The notes under the pieces were generated by a model. That model saw nothing but the letters and a program-made list of their open reading frames with translations, ran no database searches and was not told the origin of the DNA. A stretch of 41,773 nucleotides of DNA. It comes from Myxococcales bacterium (GTDB taxonomy: Bacteria > Myxococcota_A > Bradymonadia > Bradymonadales > Bradymonadaceae). Numbering within the stretch: position 1 is the first letter of the stretch; each line of letters starts with the position of its first letter. The stretch is taken from positions 1 through 41,773 of the forward strand of contig SKQC01000363.1 of the NCBI GenBank assembly GCA_007119175.1. The letters are read 5' to 3'. The translations under genes and the position numbers were made by a program. This document shows, piece by piece, positions 26,372 to 36,100 of the stretch.

Positions 26372-28420
26372 ATGGATCTTCAACTCGATCTGCTGAACCC
26401 ACAACAACGAGAGGCCGTCGAGCACTTCGGCGGCCCTCTTTTGATCCTGGCGGGAGCCGGAAGCGGAAAAACCCGCGTGATCACCCACCGCATCGGCTAT
26501 CTAATCAAAAAGGGAATTGCCCCCGGAGATATTCTGGCGGTCAGTTTTACAAATAAGGCCGCCGACGAGATGCGCGAACGGGTCGCCGGATTAACCGGCG
26601 CTGATGTGGCATCTAAGGTCTATCTGTCGACCTTTCACAGCCTGGGAGCCGACATTCTGCGGCGCGACATCGAACACCTCGGTTATAAACGCCCCTATAC
26701 AATTTTAGATCAGGCCGACCAGTTGTCGGTGGTCAAAGACGGGATCGACGAGTTGAATCTCGATCCGGAACAGGTCGACCCCCGCCGGATTCTCAGTCTA
26801 ATAAGTCGGGCGAAGATGGGATTTTGTGAGCCCGAAGAGCTCGAGGAGCTGCAATTCGATCCGATGACGCCCTTCGCTCAGCGTGTCTTCGAGCGTTACA
26901 AAAGCGCCCTGCGCGGCTTGAACGCCGTCGATTTCGACGATCTGATCTGCTTGCCCGTCCAACTTTTTCAACAAAATGCCGACGTTCGCAAGTGGTGGGC
27001 CGAGCGCTTCCACTTTGTGATGGTCGACGAGTACCAGGACACCAATCAAACTCAATTGCTCTTTCTCGACGAGTTGGTCCGCGATCACGAAAATATCTGC
27101 GTCGTCGGTGATGACGACCAATCAATTTATGGATTCCGCGGTGCGGTCGCCGAAAATATCCTGGAATTCGAGCATCGCTTCGCCGATACGCGAGTGATTA
27201 AATTGGAGCAAAATTACCGCTCGACGAATCATATCCTCAAGGCGGCAAATACACTGATTGCCCACAACCGGGTGCGCAAGGATAAGGAGTTGTGGAGTGC
27301 TCAGGGCGATGGCGATCCGCTTCGCTGGGTCCATTGTGCCGACGACCGCGAAGAGGCGGAGTATGTGGCCGCCGAAATCGAGCGATTGAAATTCAATCGG
27401 GGCTTAAATTATCGGGATTTTGCCATCCTGTATCGGGTCAACCCGCAGGCTCGGCCATTTGAAGAGGCCCTCCGCGCATTTCGCGTGCCCTATACCATCG
27501 TCGGGGGCACGGAGTTTTTCGACCGCAAGGAGGTCAAGGACTTCGTGGCCTACCTAAAGGCGTGCTTAAATCCGAATGACGAGATCAACCTGCGGCGCAT
27601 CGTCAATGTGCCGCCCCGAGGCATCGGCCCAACGCTGCTGGAGCGAATCAGCGATTACGCCCTGGAGCAAAAATTGCCGTTCTTCGACGCACTGAGCAAT
27701 GTCGCCGAAGATCCGTCATTGATCCATCGCCTGGGGCCGACGGCCGGAGGCCATCTGGCCGAATTGGTGGAAACTCTGTTGCTATTTCGAGCGCGCTTTG
27801 CCGCTGCCAGAGAAGAGGGAACGCCACTCTCGGAGGTGGGACGGGCATTTCTAAAGCGCATTGGTCTTTTGGAGCACCTTCGAAATATCGAGAAAAACCC
27901 GCGGCGCGCGCGTCGGCGGATTACTAATGTGGAAGACGTATTGGGAAGCATCGCTCATTTCGAGGAACAGGAAGGAGGCACGCTTCGCGGCTATCTGGAG
28001 CGTATTTCACTTGACCGTTCCTATGAGGCGGAGGACGAGACGGACAAACAGGGAGTGCGCCTGCTGACCGTCCACTCCTCGAAGGGACTGGAGTTTCCCG
28101 TCGTCTTTTTCGTGGGCATGGAGGAGGGTTATATGCCCCATCACCGCAGCGCAGACAGTGAGGAGGGGATCTCAGAGGAACGACGGCTGGCCTACGTGGG
28201 AATTACGCGGGCAAAGCAGACCCTCTGTTTGACCTCAGCAGGCGAGCGCAGCCGTTACGGAAAAACGCATGAAAGGGAGCCGAGCCGATTTCTGGAGGAG
28301 ATTCCACCGGAATTGTTGAAGTCGGCCGACGCATCGGGAAGTCCCTCGCTCAAAGCAAAGAAAGAAGATCAGAACGAGAAATATCTCTCGGCACTCAAAT
28401 CGGCGATTTTCGAGGACTAG
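26372..28420 (+). CDS. Superfamily 1 DNA helicase, Rep/UvrD/PcrA type
   Basis: The product is 682 aa from ATG 26372; the tracked TTG at 26294 is less likely. It has all SF1A motifs in order: Q-motif LNPQQREAV, motif I GAGSGKT, Ia FTNKAADEM, II VDEYQDT, III DDDQSIYGFRGA, IV QNYRSTNHIL, V TVHSSKGLEF and VI YVGITRAK. Such enzymes unwind DNA 3' to 5' in repair, replication restart and removal of protein blocks. The STFHSLG and LISRAKMG regions look closer to Rep than UvrD, but I cannot settle that by eye. Monocistronic, ended by the bidirectional terminator that follows. Confidence 0.95.
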   Translation: MDLQLDLLNPQQREAVEHFGGPLLILAGAGSGKTRVITHRIGYLIKKGIAPGDILAVSFTNKAADEMRERVAGLTGADVASKVYLSTFHSLGADILRRDIEHLGYKRPYTILDQADQLSVVKDGIDELNLDPEQVDPRRILSLISRAKMGFCEPEELEELQFDPMTPFAQRVFERYKSALRGLNAVDFDDLICLPVQLFQQNADVRKWWAERFHFVMVDEYQDTNQTQLLFLDELVRDHENICVVGDDDQSIYGFRGAVAENILEFEHRFADTRVIKLEQNYRSTNHILKAANTLIAHNRVRKDKELWSAQGDGDPLRWVHCADDREEAEYVAAEIERLKFNRGLNYRDFAILYRVNPQARPFEEALRAFRVPYTIVGGTEFFDRKEVKDFVAYLKACLNPNDEINLRRIVNVPPRGIGPTLLERISDYALEQKLPFFDALSNVAEDPSLIHRLGPTAGGHLAELVETLLLFRARFAAAREEGTPLSEVGRAFLKRIGLLEHLRNIEKNPRRARRRITNVEDVLGSIAHFEEQEGGTLRGYLERISLDRSYEAEDETDKQGVRLLTVHSSKGLEFPVVFFVGMEEGYMPHHRSADSEEGISEERRLAYVGITRAKQTLCLTSAGERSRYGKTHEREPSRFLEEIPPELLKSADASGSPSLKAKKEDQNEKYLSALKSAIFED

Positions 28421-28444
28421 CCCTCATTTAGAAGATTTCACACA

Positions 28445-28487
28445 AAATAAGCCCCCGAATCCAGGCCTGGGTTCGGGGGCTTTTATA
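28445..28487. terminator. Bidirectional terminator
   Basis: The stem AAGCCCCCGAA / TTCGGGGGCTT surrounds a self-complementary CCAGGCCTGG and is followed by TTTAT on the + strand and A-rich sequence on the other side. It serves both the helicase gene (+) and the Bax inhibitor-1 gene (-), which converge here. Confidence 0.95.
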
Positions 28488-28508
28488 ATGGTCGGAATCG
28501 GGCGGTGT

Positions 28509-29354
28509 TCAGCCGTCAAATCCGAGGATCATAAAGATATACCAGAAGAGCATTCCGATGGAGCTAAACAGCGCCAGAGATGCGCCGACATGGTGCTCCG
28601 TCGGGTAGTGATGCAGAATATTCGACGTCTGATAGACGATGATCGCGGCGCAAAAGCCGACCATGGCGACGGCAAATCCAAGGCCCAGGGTAAATCCGAA
28701 GAGGACGCCGCCGGCGATGGCTCCCAGGGCGAGAATGCCCATGACCATCAGCCCAGTGCGCAGAATCGAGAAGTCCTGCTTGGTGATGAAGACGACCGCC
28801 GTCAGCCCTCCGAAGGTCACCAGGGTCAACAAAAGTGCCTGAATGAGCACACTGGAGTCGACTCCGTATTCAGGGGTAAATGCTCCGGATACAAGCATTA
28901 GATAACTGAAAATGACGGCATACGCTCCGACACCGACGAGAAGCCCGATATATTGGAGGGCTTTGGAGTCCACCCGGTGAGCCATCCAGTCGCCGAGGAA
29001 ACTAAAGCCGATAAAAAGCCCCAGGATAATGAGCCAATTCGCGCTGACCATATAGGTCATCACGGGTTCAAAAAACGGGGAGAACATAAAGAGAGCCATC
29101 ATGGCGACACATAAGAATATAGTGCCAGTCAGCCATGCGTAGGTGCGTCGGATAAAGGCCATTCGCTCTTCCGATACGGCGTTGGCCGCGGCGACGTCAC
29201 CGGGACCGAGAGCGGAGCGGCCAGTACCTTTCTTCCGTCCTCGTTTTTGACGCGGCTGTCGCGGCTGCTGCCAGTCGCCGCCGTCGGGCTGCCCTTGTCG
29301 ATTTCCCCAGGGATCTCCCTGCGGCTGGCCACCAGGTCGTTGATTGTGATCCAT
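28509..29354 (-). CDS. Bax inhibitor-1/YccA family membrane protein
   Basis: The product is 281 aa from ATG 29354, which has better spacing to AGGAG (8 nt) than ATG 29360. The first ~60 residues are hydrophilic, Gln/Gly/Pro/Arg-rich and likely cytosolic and disordered. Seven hydrophobic helices follow with the family pattern, ending in GMLFWYIFMILG. Members (YccA, YbhL, BsYetJ) include inhibitors of FtsH and pH-sensitive calcium leak channels; which applies here is unknown. The disordered extension is longer than in the E. coli proteins. Convergent with the helicase, divergent from the DUF4159 gene. Confidence 0.9.
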   Translation of the reverse strand: MDHNQRPGGQPQGDPWGNRQGQPDGGDWQQPRQPRQKRGRKKGTGRSALGPGDVAAANAVSEERMAFIRRTYAWLTGTIFLCVAMMALFMFSPFFEPVMTYMVSANWLIILGLFIGFSFLGDWMAHRVDSKALQYIGLLVGVGAYAVIFSYLMLVSGAFTPEYGVDSSVLIQALLLTLVTFGGLTAVVFITKQDFSILRTGLMVMGILALGAIAGGVLFGFTLGLGFAVAMVGFCAAIIVYQTSNILHHYPTEHHVGASLALFSSIGMLFWYIFMILGFDG

Positions 29355-29722
29355 CGTCATTTCTCCTTGGAGTGATTCCCACTCGCCAGTCGCTGAAGTT
29401 TGAGCGCCGATCCACTTACTGGGCTTTCTAAACGCCCCATAGATCGCCGTTTATTTCGCTCTCGGTTTATGCAACCGGGAAGATAGCCATGTTTCCCGAG
29501 AGATTTCAAGCAATTCCTTGTTCGCGCGATTGATCCAGGTCGTGTCTTATGACTATTACGAGGGCCTGGAAAGTCGGCGGAATGCCCGCGGGTCAACCCG
29601 ATGTTAGACTCAGCGCGGCAGTCAAAGATCTGCCAAATAATGCAGTCCAGTTTTTTGTGACTCCTTTGAGAATCATCTCGGGTAGAGACCTCGGGGTTAT
29701 CAGCCATTTTTTACGAGCCGCT
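29355..29722. other. Intergenic region between BI-1 and DUF4159 genes
   Basis: This 368-bp divergent gap has no credible gene; the tracked ORF that starts at 29549 is an upstream extension. A CTCTCGG arm (29459-29465) and a CGGGAA arm (29476-29481) can each pair with the same downstream TTTCCCGAGAG (29492-29502), giving two mutually exclusive small hairpins. TTGATC-N18-TATTAC near 29530-29560 is a weak promoter candidate. Confidence 0.5.
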
Positions 29723-30490
29723 ATGAATCGACGACATTTTCTAAAGATTATCGCATCGGGAGTCGCGTTAAGTTCGATACCGAGTGCGGCGATGGCTTTT
29801 GACCGCCAGCACCGGATCACGATCGCTCGACTGCAATATCCCGGGGGAAACGACGATCCCCGCCCGGGAGCTTTACGTCGGCTGCTCCAGGAGGTGGACA
29901 AACGGACCAGCATCGAGGTCGACACGGATATCCCAGTTGTCTCGGGGCGACGCGACGAGATCTTTGACTATCCCTTTTTATATATGGCTGGGGATCGCGG
30001 TTTCGATCCCCTGGAAGACGATGTCATCGATGCGCTTCGCACCTATTTATTGGCCGGTGGCTTTCTCTTCGTCGACTCTGCAGAGGGTCTTACGGAGGGC
30101 CCGTTTTTGGAGTCAGCACGCCGAGAGCTGGCGCGGATTTTTCCGGATCGCGAGTTGGTGACCATCTCCCGGGATCACACTCTGCACGAGTCGTTTTATC
30201 TAATCGATCGCCCAGTGGGGCGCGTCGATATCACCGGAAATTTCGAGGCCATCGCCGATGGGGGACGCCTGGCGGTAGTGGTCAACGGAAACGATCTTTT
30301 GGGGGCGCTGGCCCGCGATACCTTCGGGAATTGGGAATACGACGTCTCCCCTGGCGGGGAACGTCAGCGCGAATTGGCCTTTCGCCTTGCGATCAATATC
30401 GTCATGTATGCACTGACGATCGACTATAAAGCCGACCAGGTTCATATCCCGTTTATCCTTCGCCGACGGCGATGGCGCGTCGACGACTGA
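29723..30490 (+). CDS. DUF4159 protein with Tat signal
   Basis: The product is 255 aa from ATG 29723. The N-terminus has a twin-arginine motif (NRRHFLK, residues 2-8), a hydrophobic segment and an AMA cleavage site, so a folded protein is probably exported by Tat. The rest matches DUF4159, a Rossmann-like, class I amidotransferase-related fold: an IARLQYPGG start, a DYPFLYMAGDRGF segment and a GGFLFVDS strand. DUF4159 genes usually lie beside MoxR, DUF58 and membrane VWA genes; here only the following VWA/amidotransferase-like gene is present. The partner starts 23 bp downstream, so they are almost surely co-transcribed. Function unknown, envelope-related by context. Confidence 0.85.
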   Translation: MNRRHFLKIIASGVALSSIPSAAMAFDRQHRITIARLQYPGGNDDPRPGALRRLLQEVDKRTSIEVDTDIPVVSGRRDEIFDYPFLYMAGDRGFDPLEDDVIDALRTYLLAGGFLFVDSAEGLTEGPFLESARRELARIFPDRELVTISRDHTLHESFYLIDRPVGRVDITGNFEAIADGGRLAVVVNGNDLLGALARDTFGNWEYDVSPGGERQRELAFRLAINIVMYALTIDYKADQVHIPFILRRRRWRVDD

Positions 30491-30513
30491 TTATTTTCAC
30501 GCACGAGTAGCCC

Positions 30514-32847
30514 ATGTTCGCATTTGGCGATTACAATACGAGCGACCTGTTGTGGCTCGGCGACTGGAGTCCGCGATGGATCGCCGCGCTGGTGGTCGTC
30601 GGCCTCGCCGTTTTGGCGTTTAGCGCCTATGACCTTCGCGACTTAAAGCGCTACCGGCGCTGGTGTCTGCTCGGGCTTCGAGGGCTGGTATATGCCCTGG
30701 CAGTATTATTGTTGCTGGAGCCGGCAATTGACCTGCGACAGACCTCCAAGGTTCAAAACCACGTCGCCGTTTTGGTCGATACGAGCCAGACAATGGATCT
30801 GAAGACCGATGACGAAACCACACGCATCGCCCGCGCCCGGCAGGCCGTCGAGGAACTGAGACCCCTCGAAGAGTCATCGGCCGACGACCACCACTTTGAT
30901 TATTTCACCTACGGCGAGGAGTTGATGCCGAGCTCCCGGGGAGCCATCGCCGGTGCCGAGGCCAACGAACCGGCCGCCGATCTGACCGGTGCGCTGCAGT
31001 CAGTAAAACAGGAGTACGAGGGCGAGGATCTGGCAGGGATTATCATCATCAGCGACGGACTCGACACCGGTGGGATCGGTCGTCGCATCGAACGTGGCGA
31101 GTCTCTCGACGAGTCGACGCGGGAGCTTCTCAAGTCGTTGGACGCCCCGGTGCACACCCTTGCCGCAGCCGGTGACGCAGGGCTTCGTGACGTGGCCGTA
31201 AGCCGTGTTCTCCACGATGATTTTGCGTTCGTGCACAATAAATTGACCGTCGACGTCGAGTTGCAGGCCATTGGAATGGACACGACCTCCATCCCGGTCA
31301 CATTGCGCCGCGACGGGGAAATTCTGCAGACCCGAAATGTACAGGTCCATCCCCAGGAGTCGACCTACGAGGTTTCCTTCGAATTCGTCCCCGAGCAGAT
31401 CGGCAAAGAGGTCTACACCGTCGATGTCCCGGAATACGAAGGAGAGGCGCTTTATGAGAATAACCAGCATCACTTCGTGCTGCGCGTATTGCGCGATCGG
31501 ATCCGCGTACTCCAGGTCGTCGGCCGGCCCAGTTGGGATCAGCGCTTTATGCGCCGGCTGCTAAAGCGAAACCCGAACGTCGAACTCATCAGCTTTTTCA
31601 TCCTGCGCACCGACCGCAATCCGCAACTGGTGCCCCAGGACGAAATGAGTCTGATTCCCTTTCCCACAGACGAGCTATTTCGCGACGAGCTGGGGAGTTT
31701 CGACCTGGTGATCTTTCAAAATTTTAATTTCGGGCCCTATCGAATGGGTCAATATCTGAGCAATATCGCCGACTTCGTGCGTGACGGTGGGGCGTTTGCA
31801 ATGGTCGGAGGCGATCTATCCTTTGCAAGTGGTGGATATGCTCGTACTCCCATCGAGTCGCTTCTGCCGGTGGAGTTGCCGACGTCTCGATCGCGCTCGG
31901 CGATTATGGATTCCGAGGATTTCCGACCGGAATTAACGGAAGCTGGCCACCAGCACCCGATTACCCAGCTCGCCTTCGATCCGGAGCAAAATCTCGAGAT
32001 CTGGTCGGAACTACCGGCATTGCAGGGGACGAACGTCGTCGACGGGGCCACAGATGATGCCACGGTGCTCGCCGAGCACCCGACCAGAAGAAATCGCGGA
32101 GAGCCGATGCCCGTGATCAGTGTCGCCGAACGGGGAGAAGGTCGAGTGATGGCGATGACCAGCGATTCGACCTGGCGTTGGAGCTTCGAAAATGTCGGAC
32201 AGGGAGGCACGCCGCGGGAGTATCAGAGCTTTTGGAGCAATGCGATCCGGTGGCTAATTCAGGACCCGGAGCTTAAATTGGTGCGCCTGGATATGAATCG
32301 AGATATCGTGGCCCCTGATCGGCTGATCGACGCCACGGTGCGGGTCTTTGCGCCAGATTATAGCCCGGCCCCTGACCGGGAAGGCACACTCACAATCGAC
32401 CACACCCCGCTCGACGATCTTGCCGAGGGCACTGAACGAGGAGCTGTCCACTACGATTCGACCGAATTCGTTACCGGACACGACGGGACATGGGATCTGG
32501 ACCGCCGGTTCTCAGAACCCGGGGTCTATGAATTCGATGTAGAGGTCGAATCAACGGCCGGCTCGCTACGCGATGAAAACCTGATCCTTGTGACGCCGGA
32601 TATCGAACAATATCGCGACATCGTCCCGCGTAACGAATTGTTGGCGCTCATCGCCGGGGTCACCGATGGATATCATTCGGTGCTACCCGAGTTTCAGCCG
32701 CGCAATCTGAGCTTTAATGAGCCGCGATACGTCGAAATTCATCAGCGAGAGCTGATCCAGTTGTGGGACAATATTTTTCTCTTTTTCACCATCCTGGCAC
32801 TTCTGGCTGTCGAATGGACTCTTCGACGGCGGTGGGGACGGCTGTAG
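30514..32847 (+). CDS. Membrane VWA and amidotransferase-like protein
   Basis: The product is 777 aa. Two TM helices at ~22-40 and ~52-70 are followed by a periplasmic VWA-type domain at ~83-230 with DTSQT (89-93; Thr replaces the third Ser of the metal site) and IISDG. Beta-rich domains follow at ~230-330, a glutamine-amidotransferase-like domain at ~340-590 (VLQVVGRPSWD, FVRDGGAFAMVGG), another beta-sandwich at ~610-700 and a final TM helix (~753-770) with basic end. I see no amidotransferase Cys nucleophile, so it is probably non-catalytic. It resembles the large membrane proteins of MoxR-DUF58-VWA loci. The MoxR ATPase is not in the window. Confidence 0.82.
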   Translation: MFAFGDYNTSDLLWLGDWSPRWIAALVVVGLAVLAFSAYDLRDLKRYRRWCLLGLRGLVYALAVLLLLEPAIDLRQTSKVQNHVAVLVDTSQTMDLKTDDETTRIARARQAVEELRPLEESSADDHHFDYFTYGEELMPSSRGAIAGAEANEPAADLTGALQSVKQEYEGEDLAGIIIISDGLDTGGIGRRIERGESLDESTRELLKSLDAPVHTLAAAGDAGLRDVAVSRVLHDDFAFVHNKLTVDVELQAIGMDTTSIPVTLRRDGEILQTRNVQVHPQESTYEVSFEFVPEQIGKEVYTVDVPEYEGEALYENNQHHFVLRVLRDRIRVLQVVGRPSWDQRFMRRLLKRNPNVELISFFILRTDRNPQLVPQDEMSLIPFPTDELFRDELGSFDLVIFQNFNFGPYRMGQYLSNIADFVRDGGAFAMVGGDLSFASGGYARTPIESLLPVELPTSRSRSAIMDSEDFRPELTEAGHQHPITQLAFDPEQNLEIWSELPALQGTNVVDGATDDATVLAEHPTRRNRGEPMPVISVAERGEGRVMAMTSDSTWRWSFENVGQGGTPREYQSFWSNAIRWLIQDPELKLVRLDMNRDIVAPDRLIDATVRVFAPDYSPAPDREGTLTIDHTPLDDLAEGTERGAVHYDSTEFVTGHDGTWDLDRRFSEPGVYEFDVEVESTAGSLRDENLILVTPDIEQYRDIVPRNELLALIAGVTDGYHSVLPEFQPRNLSFNEPRYVEIHQRELIQLWDNIFLFFTILALLAVEWTLRRRWGRL

Positions 32848-33100
32848 GGTCGCGCTTCTCCCCTGCCGGTGCGGTCATCGGCGGTAAACGAATTCATTGA
32901 GTGGATAGGGACCATGGTGTACAGTGGCAGTTGCATTACGGGCCTCCTCATCTGAAATTCGTCCAACCGCTCCGACTTTCCTGATTTTGGAATTTATTCG
33001 GCCCCGTTTGCGAGCGGATTCGGTGTCGCCGACACCGAACGAGCCTGGACGCTCGTTGGATGAGGAAGCGCAATCCAATCTAGAATTGCGAGTGACTTTC

Positions 33101-36100
33101 ATGGGAGAAAAGACTCCCGACGCCATCAAGGTAAAGTGTCCTGGCTGCGATAGCCGATTTCGCCTGTCCCCGAAAAAGGGGCGTATGCCGAGCGGCAGTA
33201 TCTCCTGTCCAAAATGCGGGGTGGCGATTCCCATTGAGAAAGGTAAGTCCGTCACCGCGTCGACGGAATCCGAAGACCAGTCCGAGGATTCGGAGAAGTC
33301 TTCAGCGACGCCGGACTTTGGTGTGATTCCGCCGAAGACCAGGAAGAAAAAAACAAAGTCCAAGACTGTAGAGGGCGGGAGCGCCACTGATTCTAAGTCC
33401 GGTAAGAGCGAGGCTGACGAGGCGATCGAAAAGCTGGAAAAAATGGCGAATGACGCGCCTCCAGGATCGACGATGCACGGGCTTCCGGGGGTTGGAAAAG
33501 AAAACCCATTTGCCCCCGACCTGCAGGAAGGGACGGCGCGCGTCGACCCGTCAGTCCTTGAGCAGGCCGCCGCCAATAGCGTCACCGAGGTCAATGACGC
33601 CAATAGCGTCACCGAGGTCAATGACGCCCATAGCGCCACCGAGGTCAATGACGACGGGCCAAAGACAGCGGGCGAGGAAGAGAGTTCGGACGCGACGGAT
33701 TTCAGTCCAAAAAACCAGGCGAAGACCTCTCCCCGATTGGTGAGTGAAAAGATGGTGGAGCGACTTGCTGAAGAGTCGTCAACCGAGCGATCGGACTCCC
33801 GGGAATTACCCGAAGAAAACCAGAGACGCCCTGGCCTTCGCCGTTCTCAGGCGACACGTGAACAGGATATCCTGACGCCGAAAAAATTAAGGGAATTATC
33901 AAAACCCAAGGCTCAAGATGCAGATACCTCCTCAGCGCCGCGTGACGAGGTCAGCACGAAACCGGCACAACCAGCCCCAGAGACGAAGTCAACGGCTGCA
34001 GGCAAAGAAAAGAAGGCATCGACGAGCTCGAAAAAAGATGCCAAATCAAATCTCTTGGCGCGGATCAAAACCAAGACGGTCAAAAAGTCGCGACACGAAC
34101 AAAAGCGCAAAAAATCAAGGGGTTCCACGACGGATGATGATCCGTCAACGAAATCATCGCTATCGCAGCTATTCAAGAAGGTCCGCGATCGGCGGGGCAC
34201 CGATTCGGGCACGCTGCGTGAGAAATTAAAACAAAGCGGCGGCAGTGATGGCGCTGAGAAAGATTCCTCCTCAGAGCCGGACCTCGACCTTGCCGGCGAG
34301 GTCGAGATCAGCGAGGGAGTGTTGGCCGATATCGTCGATCGCAGTGCAGAAGATGACGACGATACGCCCCCTTCTCCTCCCGAGCCAGAGCAAAAGAAAG
34401 ACGACGGCAAACACACAAGCCTATTCGACGATGTAGACTCTCAGCCCCAGTCACAGGGGTCGTCGCCAGAGATCGGAGCGGTATCCAAGAAAGGAACGAG
34501 GACGACCAACTCGATGTTGGCCCGGCTGCAGAAAAAGAAGAAAAAGGATCGCGGCACCAATGTCGATGCGCTCGAGGTCGGTGCAGCAGGTGAAGGCCGT
34601 GGCAGTGGCTATATTCGCCTTCCCACCTCTGAGATTCAGGACGTGCTCGGCCAGGGGAATTTCCGCCTGAAGATCGAAGGGGTGATTTATGAGCCGGTCG
34701 ATAAAGACGGACTGATCCAGCTCGTCAAAGGAGGCGTCCTGCTGGGAGCCGAACAGATCTCGGAGGGCAATGACGACTGGATGCCCGTGGCCAAGCATCC
34801 CGTCTTCGGCGAATTGCGCCGAAAGATGGCTTCCGAGGCCCATCAGGTTTTGTCTCGACTGGGCCTGGAGAAGAGAATCGACAAGTCGGCGTCCAGCGAG
34901 CCACCACCCGATGACGAACAGAGCGCTGAGATAGGTGGTTTCGAGTTTCCCGTCGACCCGCCGACGACGCGGGAGCTCGATCCCAACCATTCGGCGACGC
35001 TGGTCTCGAAATCGGCGGGCAACCTACAACCGCCGGATGATTCCGCCGGAGTTGAAAAGCCGGCCAAGAGCACCCAGCAGATGCATACGCTTCAGCGCTC
35101 TTCGTCTGCTCCGGCCAGCCCGGAAGGTAAACCCGCCGAGGAGGACTCGCAGACACCTGACAAAGCAGACACTGCCGCACAAACGGAGCTCGATAAGCCG
35201 GTGCCGGACGAGCCTGAAGAGTCGGTGCCAGATGAGCCTGTCGTCGGGGATAGTGCCGAGGCAGATGAGGCGGTCGCTGAAGCACCAGAACTGCCAGAAC
35301 AACCAGAAGGTGTTGAAGATTCGGCAGCGATAGAAGATGAACCAGGCGCGGAAGAAGAAGTCACCGAATCGGCAGCACCTGAGCCAGCAGCACCTGAGCC
35401 AGCAGCACCTGAGCCAGCAGCACCTGAACCAGCAGTACCTGAACCGCCTTCTGAAGATTCGCGGAGCGACGAGCTCTTTGACATCCCTGAAGGGGAGGCA
35501 TTCGATCCCGACTTTGCCGTAGAGTCCGGCGACAGCTCGCGCACGCCGAAAGTGATTCTTCTGGGCCTCGCCGTTGTCGTCATTGCCGGCGCTGGCCTTT
35601 TGCTCACAGATCAGGGACGAGACATCGTGGAAGACACGACCGGCTGGGCGCCCGGTGGAGCCGCAGAGCAATTAGATGACGCCGCACCGGAAACTCCCGA
35701 TCCAGCAGTAATTGAAGCGCAGGAACTGGCACAAAACGAGGTGGCCGCCGCCCTTCCCTCGGAGACCTTCTCAGATACCTCGCGCGCCGACGACTGGGCC
35801 CGAGAACGCCTGGAAGACCAGGCAGATGAAAATGTCAGTGAAGTACTCGGCTCCCAATGGGACGAAGGCCGGCGTGATAATGAGTTTCTCCACCTCTACG
35901 CCGACGTCCTGGGCGAAACCGGAGACTACCAAGGAGCCCGCCGAGTGGCGATGACGGGAATGACGAAGTTCCCTGACGACGAACAATTTTCTGAGGTGCA
36001 CCGACAGGCGATCATCGACGATGATCGGCTGCGGTCCGACAAGCCCACCTATCTCGATGATCCCTCGAATTACCGTGCCCAGGGCCTTTATGACGTCGCC

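Noticed and set aside
33101-33220. Zinc ribbon as sign of a transcription factor
   Set aside because: No DNA-binding domain follows; the protein has a TM helix and long disordered linkers, fitting an envelope-linked protein.
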